Assembly (NCBI RefSeq): GCF_026013475.1
Contig: NZ_JAPDPH010000023.1
Location: 1-50,767 of the forward strand
Reading direction: 5' to 3'
From: Micromonospora yasonensis
Lineage (GTDB): Bacteria; Actinomycetota; Actinomycetes; Mycobacteriales; Micromonosporaceae
DNA: 50,767 bases
Positions 37,586 through 46,071 of this stretch are shown here, piece after piece. The stretch's first letter is position 1, and each line of letters starts with the position of its first letter. Under the pieces are notes generated by a model. The model did not search any database, was not told where the DNA came from, and worked only from the letters and a program-made list of their open reading frames with translations. A program made the translations under genes and the position numbers.

Positions 37586-38377
37586 GTGAACCTGACCGAT
37601 CGGGTGGCCGTGATCACGGGCGGCGCGGGCGGCATCGGCTCCGCGCTCGGCCGCCGGTTCGCCGCCGAGGGTGCCGCCGTGGTCGTCCTCGCCGACCTCG
37701 ACGCCGACCGGGCCCGGGCGGTCGCCGAGCAGATCGGGCCGGTCGCGCACGGCGTCGGCCTGGACGTCACCGACGAGGCGCAGGTCCACGCCCTGGTCGA
37801 CGAGACCGAGCGAACGTACGGACGGATCGACCTGTTCTGCGCCAACGCCGGGGTGGCCACCGGCGGGGGAGTGGAGGTCCCCGACGCCGACTGGGAGCGG
37901 GCCTGGCAGGTCAACGTGATGGCCCACGTGCACACCGCCCGGGCGGCGCTGCCGGCGATGCTGCGGCGCGGCCAGGGCTACCTGCTCTTCACGTGCTCGG
38001 CGGCCGGTGTGCTGACGGCGGTGGGCGACGCCCCGTACACCGCCACCAAACACGCGGCGGTCGGCTTCGCCGAGTGGCTCGCCATCACCTACCGGGACGC
38101 GGGCATCCGGGTCAGCGCACTCTGCCCGCAGGGTGTGGACACCCCGATGCTCGCCGACGGGCTCGCCGCCGGGCACCTCGGCGCCCGCGTGATCGCCGCC
38201 TCCGGCGCGGTGCTCACCCCCGACCAGGTCGCCGACGCCACCATCGCCGGACTGGCCGAGGAGCGGTTCCTCATCCTCCCGCACCCGGAGGTCGCCACCT
38301 ACGCCCGCCGCCGCGCGGAGGACCCGGACGGCTGGCAGGCCGGGCTGCGCAAACTGGTCCGCAAGCTGCGCGGCTGA
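37586..38377 (+). CDS. Short-chain dehydrogenase/reductase
   Basis: The 263-residue protein starts at GTG 37586. The cofactor motif TGGAGGIGSALG near residue 11, LADLDAD after strand 2 (favouring NAD), the NAG motif in CANAGVATGGG and the active-site Ser...YTATK (Y-x-x-x-K) are present. The substrate loop follows with LCPQGVDTPML. The N-S-Y-K tetrad is thus intact. It is one base downstream of the LLM oxidoreductase gene, so both probably modify the same type of substrate. Confidence 0.92.
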   Translation: MNLTDRVAVITGGAGGIGSALGRRFAAEGAAVVVLADLDADRARAVAEQIGPVAHGVGLDVTDEAQVHALVDETERTYGRIDLFCANAGVATGGGVEVPDADWERAWQVNVMAHVHTARAALPAMLRRGQGYLLFTCSAAGVLTAVGDAPYTATKHAAVGFAEWLAITYRDAGIRVSALCPQGVDTPMLADGLAAGHLGARVIAASGAVLTPDQVADATIAGLAEERFLILPHPEVATYARRRAEDPDGWQAGLRKLVRKLRG

Positions 38378-38421
38378 CCACGGCGGGGTCCGGCACGTGC
38401 CCTACCGGCGGCGCCGGCGGG

Positions 38422-39108
38422 TCAGGTGTCGAGGGCTCGGACGGTGCGGAGCAGGAAGCCGGGCAGGACGAGCTGCTGGTCGCCCGTCTCCGCGGCCACG
38501 TGGATCTGCTCGATCCGCGTGTCGATCCACTCCGGCTCGGCGAAGCCCGCGCGGAGCATCTCTTCCGTCACACCCCAGCCCTGGCCCGCCTCCCACGACA
38601 CTGCCAGTACGAAGACGGTCCCGCCCGGCGCGGCGAGGCCCGGCAGCAGCGCGAGGTAGTCGTTCTCCTCGCCACGGCCGCGCCGGTGGAGGCTGTGCAG
38701 CAGGCCGGAGTCGAACACCGAGTCGAACGGCGCCGACGGCAACGACAGATCGGTGGCGTCCTGGACCTCGAAGTGCACCGTCAGGCCCTCGGCAGCGGCC
38801 TTGGCGCGGGCCATGTCGATCGCCACGCGCGAGACGTCCACCGCTGTTACGTCGTAGCCGCGGCGGGCCAGGGCGAGCGCGAGATCACCCGTGCCGCAGC
38901 CGACGTCGAGCACCTTCGGGCCCTTCACACCGGCATCGAGCACCCGCGCGAGTGCCGGCTGCGGTCCACCGATGTCCCACGGGGGCCCGCCGGAGTCGGC
39001 AGTGGAGCGGTAGATGTCGTCGTAGTCGATGTCATAGAGCCCGTCGCCATCGACCTCGACGTTGCGTGCGGTCACCGCCCACCCCCTGGACAGCCGTTTC
39101 GCCGGCAT
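38422..39108 (-). CDS. Class I SAM-dependent methyltransferase
   Basis: The 228-residue protein has motif I KVLDVGCGTGDLALALARRG, motif II acidic VTAVDVSRVAIDMA, and post-motif FEVQDATDLSLPSAPFDSVF, followed by GLLHSLHRR. It fits small-molecule methyltransferases related to thiopurine/tellurite-resistance methyltransferases (DIDYDDIYRS near the N-terminus). ATG 39108 is used; GTG 39075 (VTARNVEVD) is an alternative that removes a basic lead. It converges on the SDR gene and diverges from the APH-like gene. The substrate is unknown. Confidence 0.85.
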   Translation of the reverse strand: MPAKRLSRGWAVTARNVEVDGDGLYDIDYDDIYRSTADSGGPPWDIGGPQPALARVLDAGVKGPKVLDVGCGTGDLALALARRGYDVTAVDVSRVAIDMARAKAAAEGLTVHFEVQDATDLSLPSAPFDSVFDSGLLHSLHRRGRGEENDYLALLPGLAAPGGTVFVLAVSWEAGQGWGVTEEMLRAGFAEPEWIDTRIEQIHVAAETGDQQLVLPGFLLRTVRALDT

Positions 39109-39237
39109 GAACGCCCGGGTGCGATCCTACGTCCCGGTTGGTGAAGCAGGCTGCCGCCTCAGTGTCCAAGAAGCGCGGGGCGACCCGGTATCCAGTTGCG
39201 GCCGAAGATCACGTTGCGGGATGCTGCCGGCGTGCAG

Positions 39238-40137
39238 ATGCATGCCAACCAGCTGACCGTGCCGGTCGACACGGTGCGTACGTTGGTCGACGAGCAGTTC
39301 CCCCAGTGGCGGAACCTGCCCATCAGGCACGTCCCGTCGGACGGGACCGTCAACGCCATCTTCCGCATCGGCGACCGGCTCGCAGCCCGGTTCCCGTTGG
39401 AGCTTCGGGACGTCGAACCGACGCGGCGCTGGCTGGAGGCGGAGGCGGACGCAGCTCGCGAGTTGGTGGGCCGTACCCGCTTCCGGACGCCGGAGCCGGT
39501 CGCGCTCGGCGAGCCCGGGGTCGGCTATCCACTTCCGTGGTCCGTGCAGACGTGGCTGCCGGGCGTCGTGGCGACCGACGAGGATCCGGCCGGATCAGTC
39601 GCGTTCGCGCACGACCTGGCCGAGTTCATCTCCGAGGTGCGCGCCATCGACACGGGTGGCCGGACGTTCAGCGGCGGCGGCCGCGGCGGCGATCTCCAAT
39701 CCCACGACGCGTGGATGGACACCTGTTTCGGCAACAGCGAACGTCTTCTGGACGTTCCACGCCTGCGCGGAATGTGGGCAGTCCTGCGGAGCCTGCCCCG
39801 TAGCGCGGCCGACGACGTGATGAACCACGGTGACCTCATCCCCGGCAACGTGCTCGTGTCCGACGGGCGCCTGGCCGGGATCCTGGACGTCGGTGGCCTG
39901 GGGCCGGCTGACCCTGCCCTGGATCTCGTGGGTGCCTGGCATCTGCTCGACGCGGGGCCGCGGCAGGCGCTTCGTGCGGATCTCGGCTGCGACGACCTCG
40001 AATGGGAGCGCGGCAAGGCGTGGGCGTTCGTGCAGGCGATGGGGGTCGTCTGGTACTACGTCGAGAGCAACCCGACCATGAGCCGGATGGGTCAGCGCAC
40101 CCTGGCCCGCATCCTGGCGGACGAACCATCCGACTGA
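39238..40137 (+). CDS. Aminoglycoside phosphotransferase-family kinase
   Basis: The 299-residue protein has the APH fold: a P-loop-like lobe with SDGTVNAIFRIGDRLAARFP, RTRFRTPEPVALGEPG, and PWSVQTWLPGVVA; then the catalytic loop NHGDLIPGNVLVSDGRLAG and the metal motif ILDVGGLGPADPALDLVGAW. In the latter the usual D-x-D/E-x-x-G-x-GDP pattern is close but reads DVGGLGPADP. ATG 39238 is used; GTG 39232 and TTG 39196 are in frame. Family members phosphorylate aminoglycosides, macrolides or metabolites such as homoserine; resistance is only a possibility. Confidence 0.85.
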   Translation: MHANQLTVPVDTVRTLVDEQFPQWRNLPIRHVPSDGTVNAIFRIGDRLAARFPLELRDVEPTRRWLEAEADAARELVGRTRFRTPEPVALGEPGVGYPLPWSVQTWLPGVVATDEDPAGSVAFAHDLAEFISEVRAIDTGGRTFSGGGRGGDLQSHDAWMDTCFGNSERLLDVPRLRGMWAVLRSLPRSAADDVMNHGDLIPGNVLVSDGRLAGILDVGGLGPADPALDLVGAWHLLDAGPRQALRADLGCDDLEWERGKAWAFVQAMGVVWYYVESNPTMSRMGQRTLARILADEPSD

Positions 40138-40166
40138 GTCGGCGCTCCTTGTGATCCTCGAACGCG

Positions 40167-40748
40167 CTATCGGTAGCCGCGTTTGAGCAGGTACTGGGCT
40201 CCTGCCTCGAAGCCCTCGGGGCTCAGCACCTCGAAGCCGAAGGCGTCGCCGAGCCGGCTGGTCGTGTTGAACGCGACGCAGACCGCCAGCGCGTCCTTGA
40301 CCTGCTCGCGTGAGACGCCGGCGGACAGCACGTCGCGCATGTCCTCGGGGCTGAGCTTTCCTTCGGCGGTCAGCTTGCCGAGCATCCGCAGCGTCGCCCG
40401 CAGCGGCTCCTCCACGGGGGCCGATTCCAGGTCGGCCAGCACCGCCGCGACCATTGGCCCGTCCTGGTATGCCCGTCGAGCGGTCGCGGTGTGCGCGGCC
40501 ACGCAGAACGCCGACTCGTTCACCTTGGACACGTAGGCCGCCATCAGCTCCCGGTCGCCTACTGACCAGGCGGACGGCCCGCGCATCGCCTCGTGGGTGA
40601 ACTCCTTTGCCCGGGCACCGTAGAAGTCGGGCCGATAGAAGACGAGCTTGGCCGCGTCTGGTACCGGGTGCCCGGAGAACAGCCGGATGAGCGTGAACAG
40701 CAGCTTGGTCGTGGGGCGGTAGCCGTGGTTGAGGATGTCGAGGCGCAT
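40167..40748 (-). CDS. Carboxymuconolactone decarboxylase/AhpD-like protein
   Basis: The 193-residue protein starts at ATG 40748 (MRLDILNHGYRPTTKLLF). It carries the AhpD-like helical core with FCVAAHTATARRAYQ, a single Cys followed three residues later by His, and later LSAGVSREQVKDALAVCVAF and TSRLGDAFGFE. It resembles alkylhydroperoxidase-like proteins that use a Cys-His site, but lacks the CxxC pair of true AhpD, so a peroxidase cycle is uncertain. Its ATG shares a base with the stop of the next gene upstream (TAATG), so the two are translated together. Confidence 0.8.
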   Translation of the reverse strand: MRLDILNHGYRPTTKLLFTLIRLFSGHPVPDAAKLVFYRPDFYGARAKEFTHEAMRGPSAWSVGDRELMAAYVSKVNESAFCVAAHTATARRAYQDGPMVAAVLADLESAPVEEPLRATLRMLGKLTAEGKLSPEDMRDVLSAGVSREQVKDALAVCVAFNTTSRLGDAFGFEVLSPEGFEAGAQYLLKRGYR

Positions 40749-41074
40749 TATCCGGCCTCCCCGTTGGCGGTTGCTTCGGCCAGGGCCGCCAGTCCCGCTT
40801 CGTACAGCCGGGCGGACTGGCCGACCGCAGCGCATATCACCAGCTCGAATAGCTGATCCTCGCTGAAGCCCGACGCCTTTGCCGCGGCGAAGTCCGCCTC
40901 GGTGATTTGCGCCGGCCTCGTGGCGACCTTGCCGATCAGCGTGTCCAACGGTGGGGAGAGGGCGTCGTTGCCGAAGGCACGGGCTCGCTGCTCCGCGGGC
41001 GCCCTGCCCTCTCCGTTCAGGATGCGATCCACGAGCGCTCGGTGCGCTGCTCGTTTCTTGTCCTCGTCCGCCAT
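40748..41074 (-). CDS. Small AhpD/CMD-like protein, partner of the downstream gene
   Basis: The 108-residue, helical protein begins MADEDKKRAAHRALVDRILN and contains LDTLIGKVATRPAQITEADF and GFSEDQLFELVICAAVGQSA, then RLYEAGLAAL. This is the pattern of the short CMD-like proteins that accompany larger AhpD-like ones in actinobacteria. It has one Cys (VICAAV) and no CxxC, so it is unlikely to be an independent peroxidase. The two overlapping genes probably encode subunits of one complex. The AGGAGG upstream is about 13 bases from the ATG. Confidence 0.75.
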   Translation of the reverse strand: MADEDKKRAAHRALVDRILNGEGRAPAEQRARAFGNDALSPPLDTLIGKVATRPAQITEADFAAAKASGFSEDQLFELVICAAVGQSARLYEAGLAALAEATANGEAG

Positions 41075-41228
41075 GGCGTCATCCGCCTCCTCTACAGCTC
41101 GGCTGTCTGCCCTCTAGGTATAAGACGAACGGCGCGCCGCCGAACACGACACGCGGCCGAAGAAAGGCAGCGGGATGACGGCCCGCGGTGAACTGCGAAC
41201 GGGCGGTCCTCGTCCTGGCGGGCCGGTG

Positions 41229-41486
41229 TCAGTTGACGTCGCTCGGTGGACCGCCGGAGAAGGTGCCCCAGTTCTCGCGCGGGTGGGCGCTGTCGGTTCC
41301 GGACAGGCCGGGGCCGGCGCGGCGGGCGCTCCGGCGCAGCCCTTGCGCCGCCTGTCGAGCTGCGGCGAGCTTCTCCTCCCGGGTCAGCTCGCGGCCGGAT
41401 CGGGTACGCACGCGCCACCGCCAGCCGGCGGTGACCAGGAGCGCGACGGTGAGGGTGGCGATGCTCGCCCAGATAAGTGTGGGCAT
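41229..41486 (-). CDS. Small single-pass membrane protein (hypothetical)
   Basis: The 85-residue protein starts at ATG 41486 with a membrane segment (LIWASIATLTVALLVTAGW, about 4-22), followed by a strongly basic stretch (RWRVRTRSGRELTREEKLAA) and a polar Arg/Gly-rich tail. The order predicts a cytosolic C-terminus. It lies 31 bases after the TgpA-like gene on the same strand and may be the last gene of that operon. No family was recognised. Confidence 0.65.
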   Translation of the reverse strand: MPTLIWASIATLTVALLVTAGWRWRVRTRSGRELTREEKLAAARQAAQGLRRSARRAGPGLSGTDSAHPRENWGTFSGGPPSDVN

Positions 41487-41517
41487 GTTCCCGACGGTAG
41501 GGCGGGTGGGCAAGCCG

Positions 41518-43845
41518 TCAGCGGCGCCAGCGCAGTGGACCGGGGTGCACCGTCCAGAGCAGCCGCCGCCACCACGGGCGGGCGGCGCGCAGCGCGCAGA
41601 CGTACCCGCCGGCCAGGGCCGCCGCCCGGTCGGCCTGCGCCGGCGTCGTGATGCCCGGCGCGAACGCCACCTGGTTGAGCAGGCCGGCCAACTCGTCGAC
41701 CGCACCGTCCGGGGCCTCGGTGGCGGGCCCCGGCCCGGAAGCCTGGGTGGTGCGGGCGTTGGTCAGCGTACGGGCGGCCTGCGCGGCCACCTCGGCCGCG
41801 GCCAGGTCGTCGCCGGCGGGGTGGCCGGACAGGCGTAGCGCGTCGGTCAGCTCCCGCCAGGCGCCGGTGATGCGTTGGCCGGGGTCGCCTCGTTCGAGGC
41901 GGGCCCGGGTCAGGTTGCGACGCAGTACGGCCAGGGTCAGCAGTACCAGCCCGGCCAGCAGCAGCAGGCCGCCGGCGCCGCCGCCGACCAGCACCGAGGT
42001 GCCGAGCCCGCGCCTCACGGCCGGGGCGGGTGCGGCCGCGGCCGGTGGCGTGGCGGTGGGTTCCGTGGTGGGCGCCGGGACTTCCGACGGGGGTGGGGCG
42101 TCGGGGGTGGGGCGGAAGTCCTCCTCGACCGGGCGGGGTTCCTCGTTCGGCCGTGGCATCGGGTCGAACGGCACCCAGCCGAGGCCGTCGAAGAGCACCT
42201 CCGGCCAGGCGTACGCGTCGGCGGCGCGGACCGGGCCGTCGCCCTTGGGTTCGAAGCCGACCACCACGCGGGTGGGCAGGCCGGTGAGCCGGCCCAGCAC
42301 GGCGAACGCCGCCGCGAACTGCTCGGAGGTGCCTCGCTGGCCGCCGCCGTTGCGGGGCCCGAAGAGGAAGAACGCCAGGTTCGGGTACGCGTGGCCGCTC
42401 GGGGCGTCCGCGGTCACCCGGTAGTGCTCGGCGAGGAAGTTTCCGATGGCGGTGGCCCGGGCGTAGGGGGCGCCGTTCTCCTCGGCGAGTTGGCTGGCGA
42501 GCCGACGCAGCTGCTCGGGTGCCCCGTCGGCGACCCGCAGCACCCGGGCGACCGCGTCGCCGGCCGGTACGTTCGCCGTGGCGAGCAGGTTCGTGTCGGG
42601 TCGTTCCCGCACCGAGGTGACCGTGTACCGCAGCCCCGGAGCCAGTCCCTCCGGGCGGATCAGTGTCCCGGTCGCCGGGTCGTACGCCACTCGCGCGCCG
42701 GTGACCTCGCGGGGGGTGGGTACGGCGGGCAGCAGCCGTCCGGTCAGGTCGGCGATGGTGATCTGTTGGCGGACAGTGTCGGCGGTGGCGCCGGGTGCGG
42801 GGTCGGTGGCGGGGAGGATGCGTCCGGCGTTGCGGTACGTGGCGCCGACCCGCCAGGTCACCCCGTCGTAGTCGCTGAGCACGGCGAGCCGGATCCGGGG
42901 CGTGTCCTGCGGTGTCCCGCCCGTCTCGGTCCGGACGTCGAGGAGCTGCTGGTCGGGGTTCAGCGCCCAGCCGGAGATCCGGATCAGGGGGTTCTCGTCC
43001 AGCGACTCCACCTGCGGTGGTTCGACGTACCGGCGGGGGTCGACCGGCCGGTCGTGCACCTGGGCGGCGACGACGGGGGCGAGCAGGGCGGCGAGTGCCA
43101 CCACCACGGCGACGCCGGCCGCGCCGGCGGCGAGCAGCCGTAGCCGCACCGCCGCGCGTACCGCCGGGGCCAGGCCGGCCGTCGGATCGGCGGAGGCCGG
43201 CCGGTCGGCGGGTCCGGACGGCACCGCCAGGCCGGCGGCGGCGACCGCGGCGAACAGCACCGTCGGCGCGATCGCCGGGTCCGCGTTCGGGCCGACCACG
43301 TAGACCGCGCCCGCGTAGAGCAGCACCGGTGGCAGGTAGCCGAGCAGCACCCGGCCGGTGCGCAGCGCCACTTCGGCGGCGGTCAGCCCGGCCAGCCAGG
43401 TGGCTACCAGCGGCACCAGCACGGTGTCCGGTGCCGGCTCGACCGGGATCATCGCGGTGAGCAGCCGGGGGATCGCGTTGCGGGCGGCGTCCGCGGCCAC
43501 GTCGCCCAGGCTGCCGGGCAGCGCGGCGTGGTCGGCGGCCAGCTTCAGCGACAGCGCCGTCCATCCGGCCAGGCCGGCCATCGACAGCGGCGCCACCAGC
43601 CAGGACGGCAGCCGCCGGGCGGCCACGCTGACCAGTACCGAGCCGACCGCGGCGCCGACCATGAGGCGGGTCAGCAGCGGCCCGGCGTAGACCCGGCCGA
43701 GCACCACGCCGGTCAGGGCGAGCATGAGGATCAGGGCGAGCGGCACCGGTACGACCCGCAGCACCCGCCCGAGCGGGCCGCCGCCCGCCTCCGGTGTGGG
43801 GGTGTCGGGGGTGCCGGTGTCGGTCGGTGCCGGCGACAGGGTCAC
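41518..43845 (-). CDS. TgpA-like transglutaminase-domain membrane protein, catalytically degenerate
   Basis: The 775-residue protein starts at GTG 43845, overlapping the DUF58 gene stop by four bases. The N-terminal third holds about six to eight membrane segments (TgpA/DUF3488 type; VPLALILMLALTGVVLG and onward), then an extracytoplasmic part with the transglutaminase core (about 440-565), a Pro/Thr-rich linker, one more membrane segment (LVGGGAGGLLLLAGLVLLTL) and a cytosolic DUF4129-like tail. The core reads RGTSEQFAAAFAVLGRLTGL, DAYAWPEVLFD and GWVPFDP. The catalytic Cys is Ser507 and the catalytic His is Tyr545; only Asp561 remains. It therefore probably binds rather than cleaves. It sits in a MoxR-DUF58 operon. 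Confidence 0.88.
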   Translation of the reverse strand: MTLSPAPTDTGTPDTPTPEAGGGPLGRVLRVVPVPLALILMLALTGVVLGRVYAGPLLTRLMVGAAVGSVLVSVAARRLPSWLVAPLSMAGLAGWTALSLKLAADHAALPGSLGDVAADAARNAIPRLLTAMIPVEPAPDTVLVPLVATWLAGLTAAEVALRTGRVLLGYLPPVLLYAGAVYVVGPNADPAIAPTVLFAAVAAAGLAVPSGPADRPASADPTAGLAPAVRAAVRLRLLAAGAAGVAVVVALAALLAPVVAAQVHDRPVDPRRYVEPPQVESLDENPLIRISGWALNPDQQLLDVRTETGGTPQDTPRIRLAVLSDYDGVTWRVGATYRNAGRILPATDPAPGATADTVRQQITIADLTGRLLPAVPTPREVTGARVAYDPATGTLIRPEGLAPGLRYTVTSVRERPDTNLLATANVPAGDAVARVLRVADGAPEQLRRLASQLAEENGAPYARATAIGNFLAEHYRVTADAPSGHAYPNLAFFLFGPRNGGGQRGTSEQFAAAFAVLGRLTGLPTRVVVGFEPKGDGPVRAADAYAWPEVLFDGLGWVPFDPMPRPNEEPRPVEEDFRPTPDAPPPSEVPAPTTEPTATPPAAAAPAPAVRRGLGTSVLVGGGAGGLLLLAGLVLLTLAVLRRNLTRARLERGDPGQRITGAWRELTDALRLSGHPAGDDLAAAEVAAQAARTLTNARTTQASGPGPATEAPDGAVDELAGLLNQVAFAPGITTPAQADRAAALAGGYVCALRAARPWWRRLLWTVHPGPLRWRR

Positions 43846-45035
43846 CACCGGCGGATCCCGTCCCACTCGGCGGCGAACTCGGCGCCGTCGGCGGCGTCGA
43901 CCACGGTCAGCCCCGCCGCGCCGGCCGGCGTCGGCTCGGTCGCGCCGAACACGCCCACCACCACCGACGGGTACGGGCCGCGCAGGGCGGTCACGTGTCC
44001 CAGGTCGGCGCGGGCGCCGGGGCCGGTGAGGAAGACCAGGGTGTCGCCGAGGCGTTCCTGCCGCAGCCGGCTCATCGCGGTACGCAGCACGTCCGGTCCG
44101 TCCTCGGTCAGCTCCACCGCGGCGAGCCGGTCCAGTGGGCCTTGCGCCGCGTCCAGGTCGGCGCCGCGCCGCGACCCGTCGCCGGCCTCGGCCCGGTCCT
44201 GCGGTGCGGGGACGACCAGCAGCAGGCTCGCCGGCAGGTCCTCCCGGGCCGCGGCGGCCACCACCGACGCGGCCGCCTCGCACCCGGACTCGAACGACTC
44301 GGCCACCCCGTCCACCCGGTCCGGGTGGGCGGTCGCCCGGTTGTCCAGCACCACCACGAGGCGGGGCAGGCTGGTGTCCACGTTCTCCCGCACCATCAGC
44401 TCGCCCACCCGGGCGCTGGTGCGCCAGTGCACCCGGCGCAGTTCGTCGCCGACCACGTACTCGCGCAGCGAGTCGAAGGTGATCGAGCCGTGCGGGACGC
44501 GGTCGGTCCGCCCGTCCAGGCTGCGCCCGGCCCCGGTCGGCACCGCCGTCAGCGGGTGGATGCGCGGGTGCACCCAGACCGGCACCCGGTCGCCGTACGA
44601 GCGGGCCAGCGCGACCAGCCCCAGCGGGTCACGGCGGGTCACCCGCAGCGGCCCGACCGGCACCACGCCCCGGCGGTGCGTCGGCACGTCGTAGCGGACC
44701 TCGGTGTCGTGGCCGGGACGCAGCCGCAGCAGCGGGACCGGGACGAGCCGGCCGGCGCAGCGGTCCTCGGCGACCAGGTTCGCCGCCCGCAGCCGCCCGG
44801 TGTTGCGCACGGTCAGTGTCATGGCGGCCGGCTCGCCGCGGGCCACCCAGTCCGGGTCGGCCAGCCGGTCCACCGTCAGCCGGGGCCGCCAAGCGGCACT
44901 GACCAGGGCGTATCCGACGGCGACGGCAGCGGCCGCGCCGAGCACGGTCAGCTCCGGGTACGCGTACCGGAAGCCGACGCCGAGCAGGACGACGGCGGCG
45001 ACGAGCAGCCCGATGCCCCGGGCGGTGATCCCCAT
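43842..45035 (-). CDS. DUF58 domain protein
   Basis: The 397-residue protein has two N-terminal membrane segments (ARGIGLLVAAVVLLGVGF and ELTVLGAAAAVAVGYALVSA), a beta-rich region, and the DUF58 core with DGRTDRVPHGSITFDSLREY, RRVHWRTSARVGELMVRE (the family's H-W-x-x-S/T-A-R signature) and a vWA-like part LPRLVVVLDNRATAHPD. DUF58 proteins are thought to act as vWA-type partners of MoxR ATPases in assembling or activating other protein complexes. The gene overlaps the TgpA-like gene and follows the MoxR gene by ten bases. Confidence 0.92.
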   Translation of the reverse strand: MGITARGIGLLVAAVVLLGVGFRYAYPELTVLGAAAAVAVGYALVSAAWRPRLTVDRLADPDWVARGEPAAMTLTVRNTGRLRAANLVAEDRCAGRLVPVPLLRLRPGHDTEVRYDVPTHRRGVVPVGPLRVTRRDPLGLVALARSYGDRVPVWVHPRIHPLTAVPTGAGRSLDGRTDRVPHGSITFDSLREYVVGDELRRVHWRTSARVGELMVRENVDTSLPRLVVVLDNRATAHPDRVDGVAESFESGCEAAASVVAAAAREDLPASLLLVVPAPQDRAEAGDGSRRGADLDAAQGPLDRLAAVELTEDGPDVLRTAMSRLRQERLGDTLVFLTGPGARADLGHVTALRGPYPSVVVGVFGATEPTPAGAAGLTVVDAADGAEFAAEWDGIRRW

Positions 45036-45045
45036 GCCGGTGCCG

Positions 45046-46041
45046 TCAGCCGTACACCGGGGCCGGTTGGCCCGACGGCAGCGGCACCGGCACCGAGGCG
45101 ACCGCCTGGCGCAGCACCTCGGCGGCGGTGATCCCGCGCACCTGGGCGTCGGGGGTGAGCAGCAGCCGGTGCGCGAAGACCGGCTCGGTGAGGGTCTTCA
45201 GGTCCTCCGGCATGATCCAGCCGCGCCCGTCGATCAGCGCGTACGCGCAGGCCGCCCGGGTCAGCGCGATGACGCCGCGGGGGCTGACGCCGACCCGTAC
45301 CTGCGGGTGGTTGCGGGTGGCCGCGGCCAGCCGCACCGCGTACGCGTAGAGCGGCTCGGCGATGTGCACCCGCCGGGCCATCCGCACCATCTCCCCGACG
45401 GTGGCGGTGTCGGTGACCGCGGTGAGCGAGTCGGGGGAGCGGACCGTGGCGCCGCGCAGCACCTCCACCTCGACGGACTCGTCCGGGTAGCCGACGGAGA
45501 GCTTCACCAGGAACCGGTCGAGCTGGGCCTCGGGCAGCCGGTAGGTGCCGTCCATCTCCACCGGGTTCTGGGTGGCCACCACCAGGAACGGCTGCGGCAC
45601 CGGGTGTCGTACGCCGTCCACGGTGACGGTCCGCTCCTCCATCACCTCCAGCAGCGCCGACTGGGTCTTCGGCGACGCCCGGTTGATCTCGTCGGCGATG
45701 ACGATGTTGGCGAAGACCGGCCCCGGGTGGAACTCGAAGCCGCGGGTGGCCTGGTTGAAGATGGTCACCCCGGACACGTCGGAGGGGAGCAGGTCCGGGG
45801 TGAACTGGATACGCCGCCACTTGCCCTTCACTGTCGCCGCGATGGCCCGGGCCAGGGTGGTCTTGCCCACCCCGGGCACGTCCTCGAGCAGGACGTGCCC
45901 CTGGGCGAACAGCGCGGTCAGCGCCAGCCGGACCACCTGCGGCTTGCCCAGCACGACCGCGTTGACGTTCTCGGCCAGCCGGGCGGCGAGAGCGGCGAAG
46001 CCCTGCACCTCCGGCTGGGTGAGCGGTTCGTGGGTGTTCAC
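45046..46041 (-). CDS. MoxR family AAA+ ATPase
   Basis: The 331-residue protein starts at GTG 46041. It has Walker A EDVPGVGKTTLARAIA, the family stretch RIQFTPDLLPSDVSG, Walker B IVIADEINRASPKTQSALLE, sensor 1 FLVVATQNPVEMDGTYRLPE with AQLDRF, and the lid domain GVSPRGVIALTRAACAYALI. MoxR proteins are chaperone-like AAA+ enzymes that work with vWA/DUF58 partners encoded next to them, as here. It is the third visible gene of the minus-strand operon from the right edge. Confidence 0.95.
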   Translation of the reverse strand: MNTHEPLTQPEVQGFAALAARLAENVNAVVLGKPQVVRLALTALFAQGHVLLEDVPGVGKTTLARAIAATVKGKWRRIQFTPDLLPSDVSGVTIFNQATRGFEFHPGPVFANIVIADEINRASPKTQSALLEVMEERTVTVDGVRHPVPQPFLVVATQNPVEMDGTYRLPEAQLDRFLVKLSVGYPDESVEVEVLRGATVRSPDSLTAVTDTATVGEMVRMARRVHIAEPLYAYAVRLAAATRNHPQVRVGVSPRGVIALTRAACAYALIDGRGWIMPEDLKTLTEPVFAHRLLLTPDAQVRGITAAEVLRQAVASVPVPLPSGQPAPVYG

Positions 46042-46071
46042 GTGCGCGGTGCTCCTCGACTGAATGGCGCG

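Noticed and set aside
39238..40137. Calling the APH-like gene an antibiotic-resistance gene
   Set aside because: The fold is clear but the family is broad, the metal motif is slightly off, and there is no mobile or resistance context.
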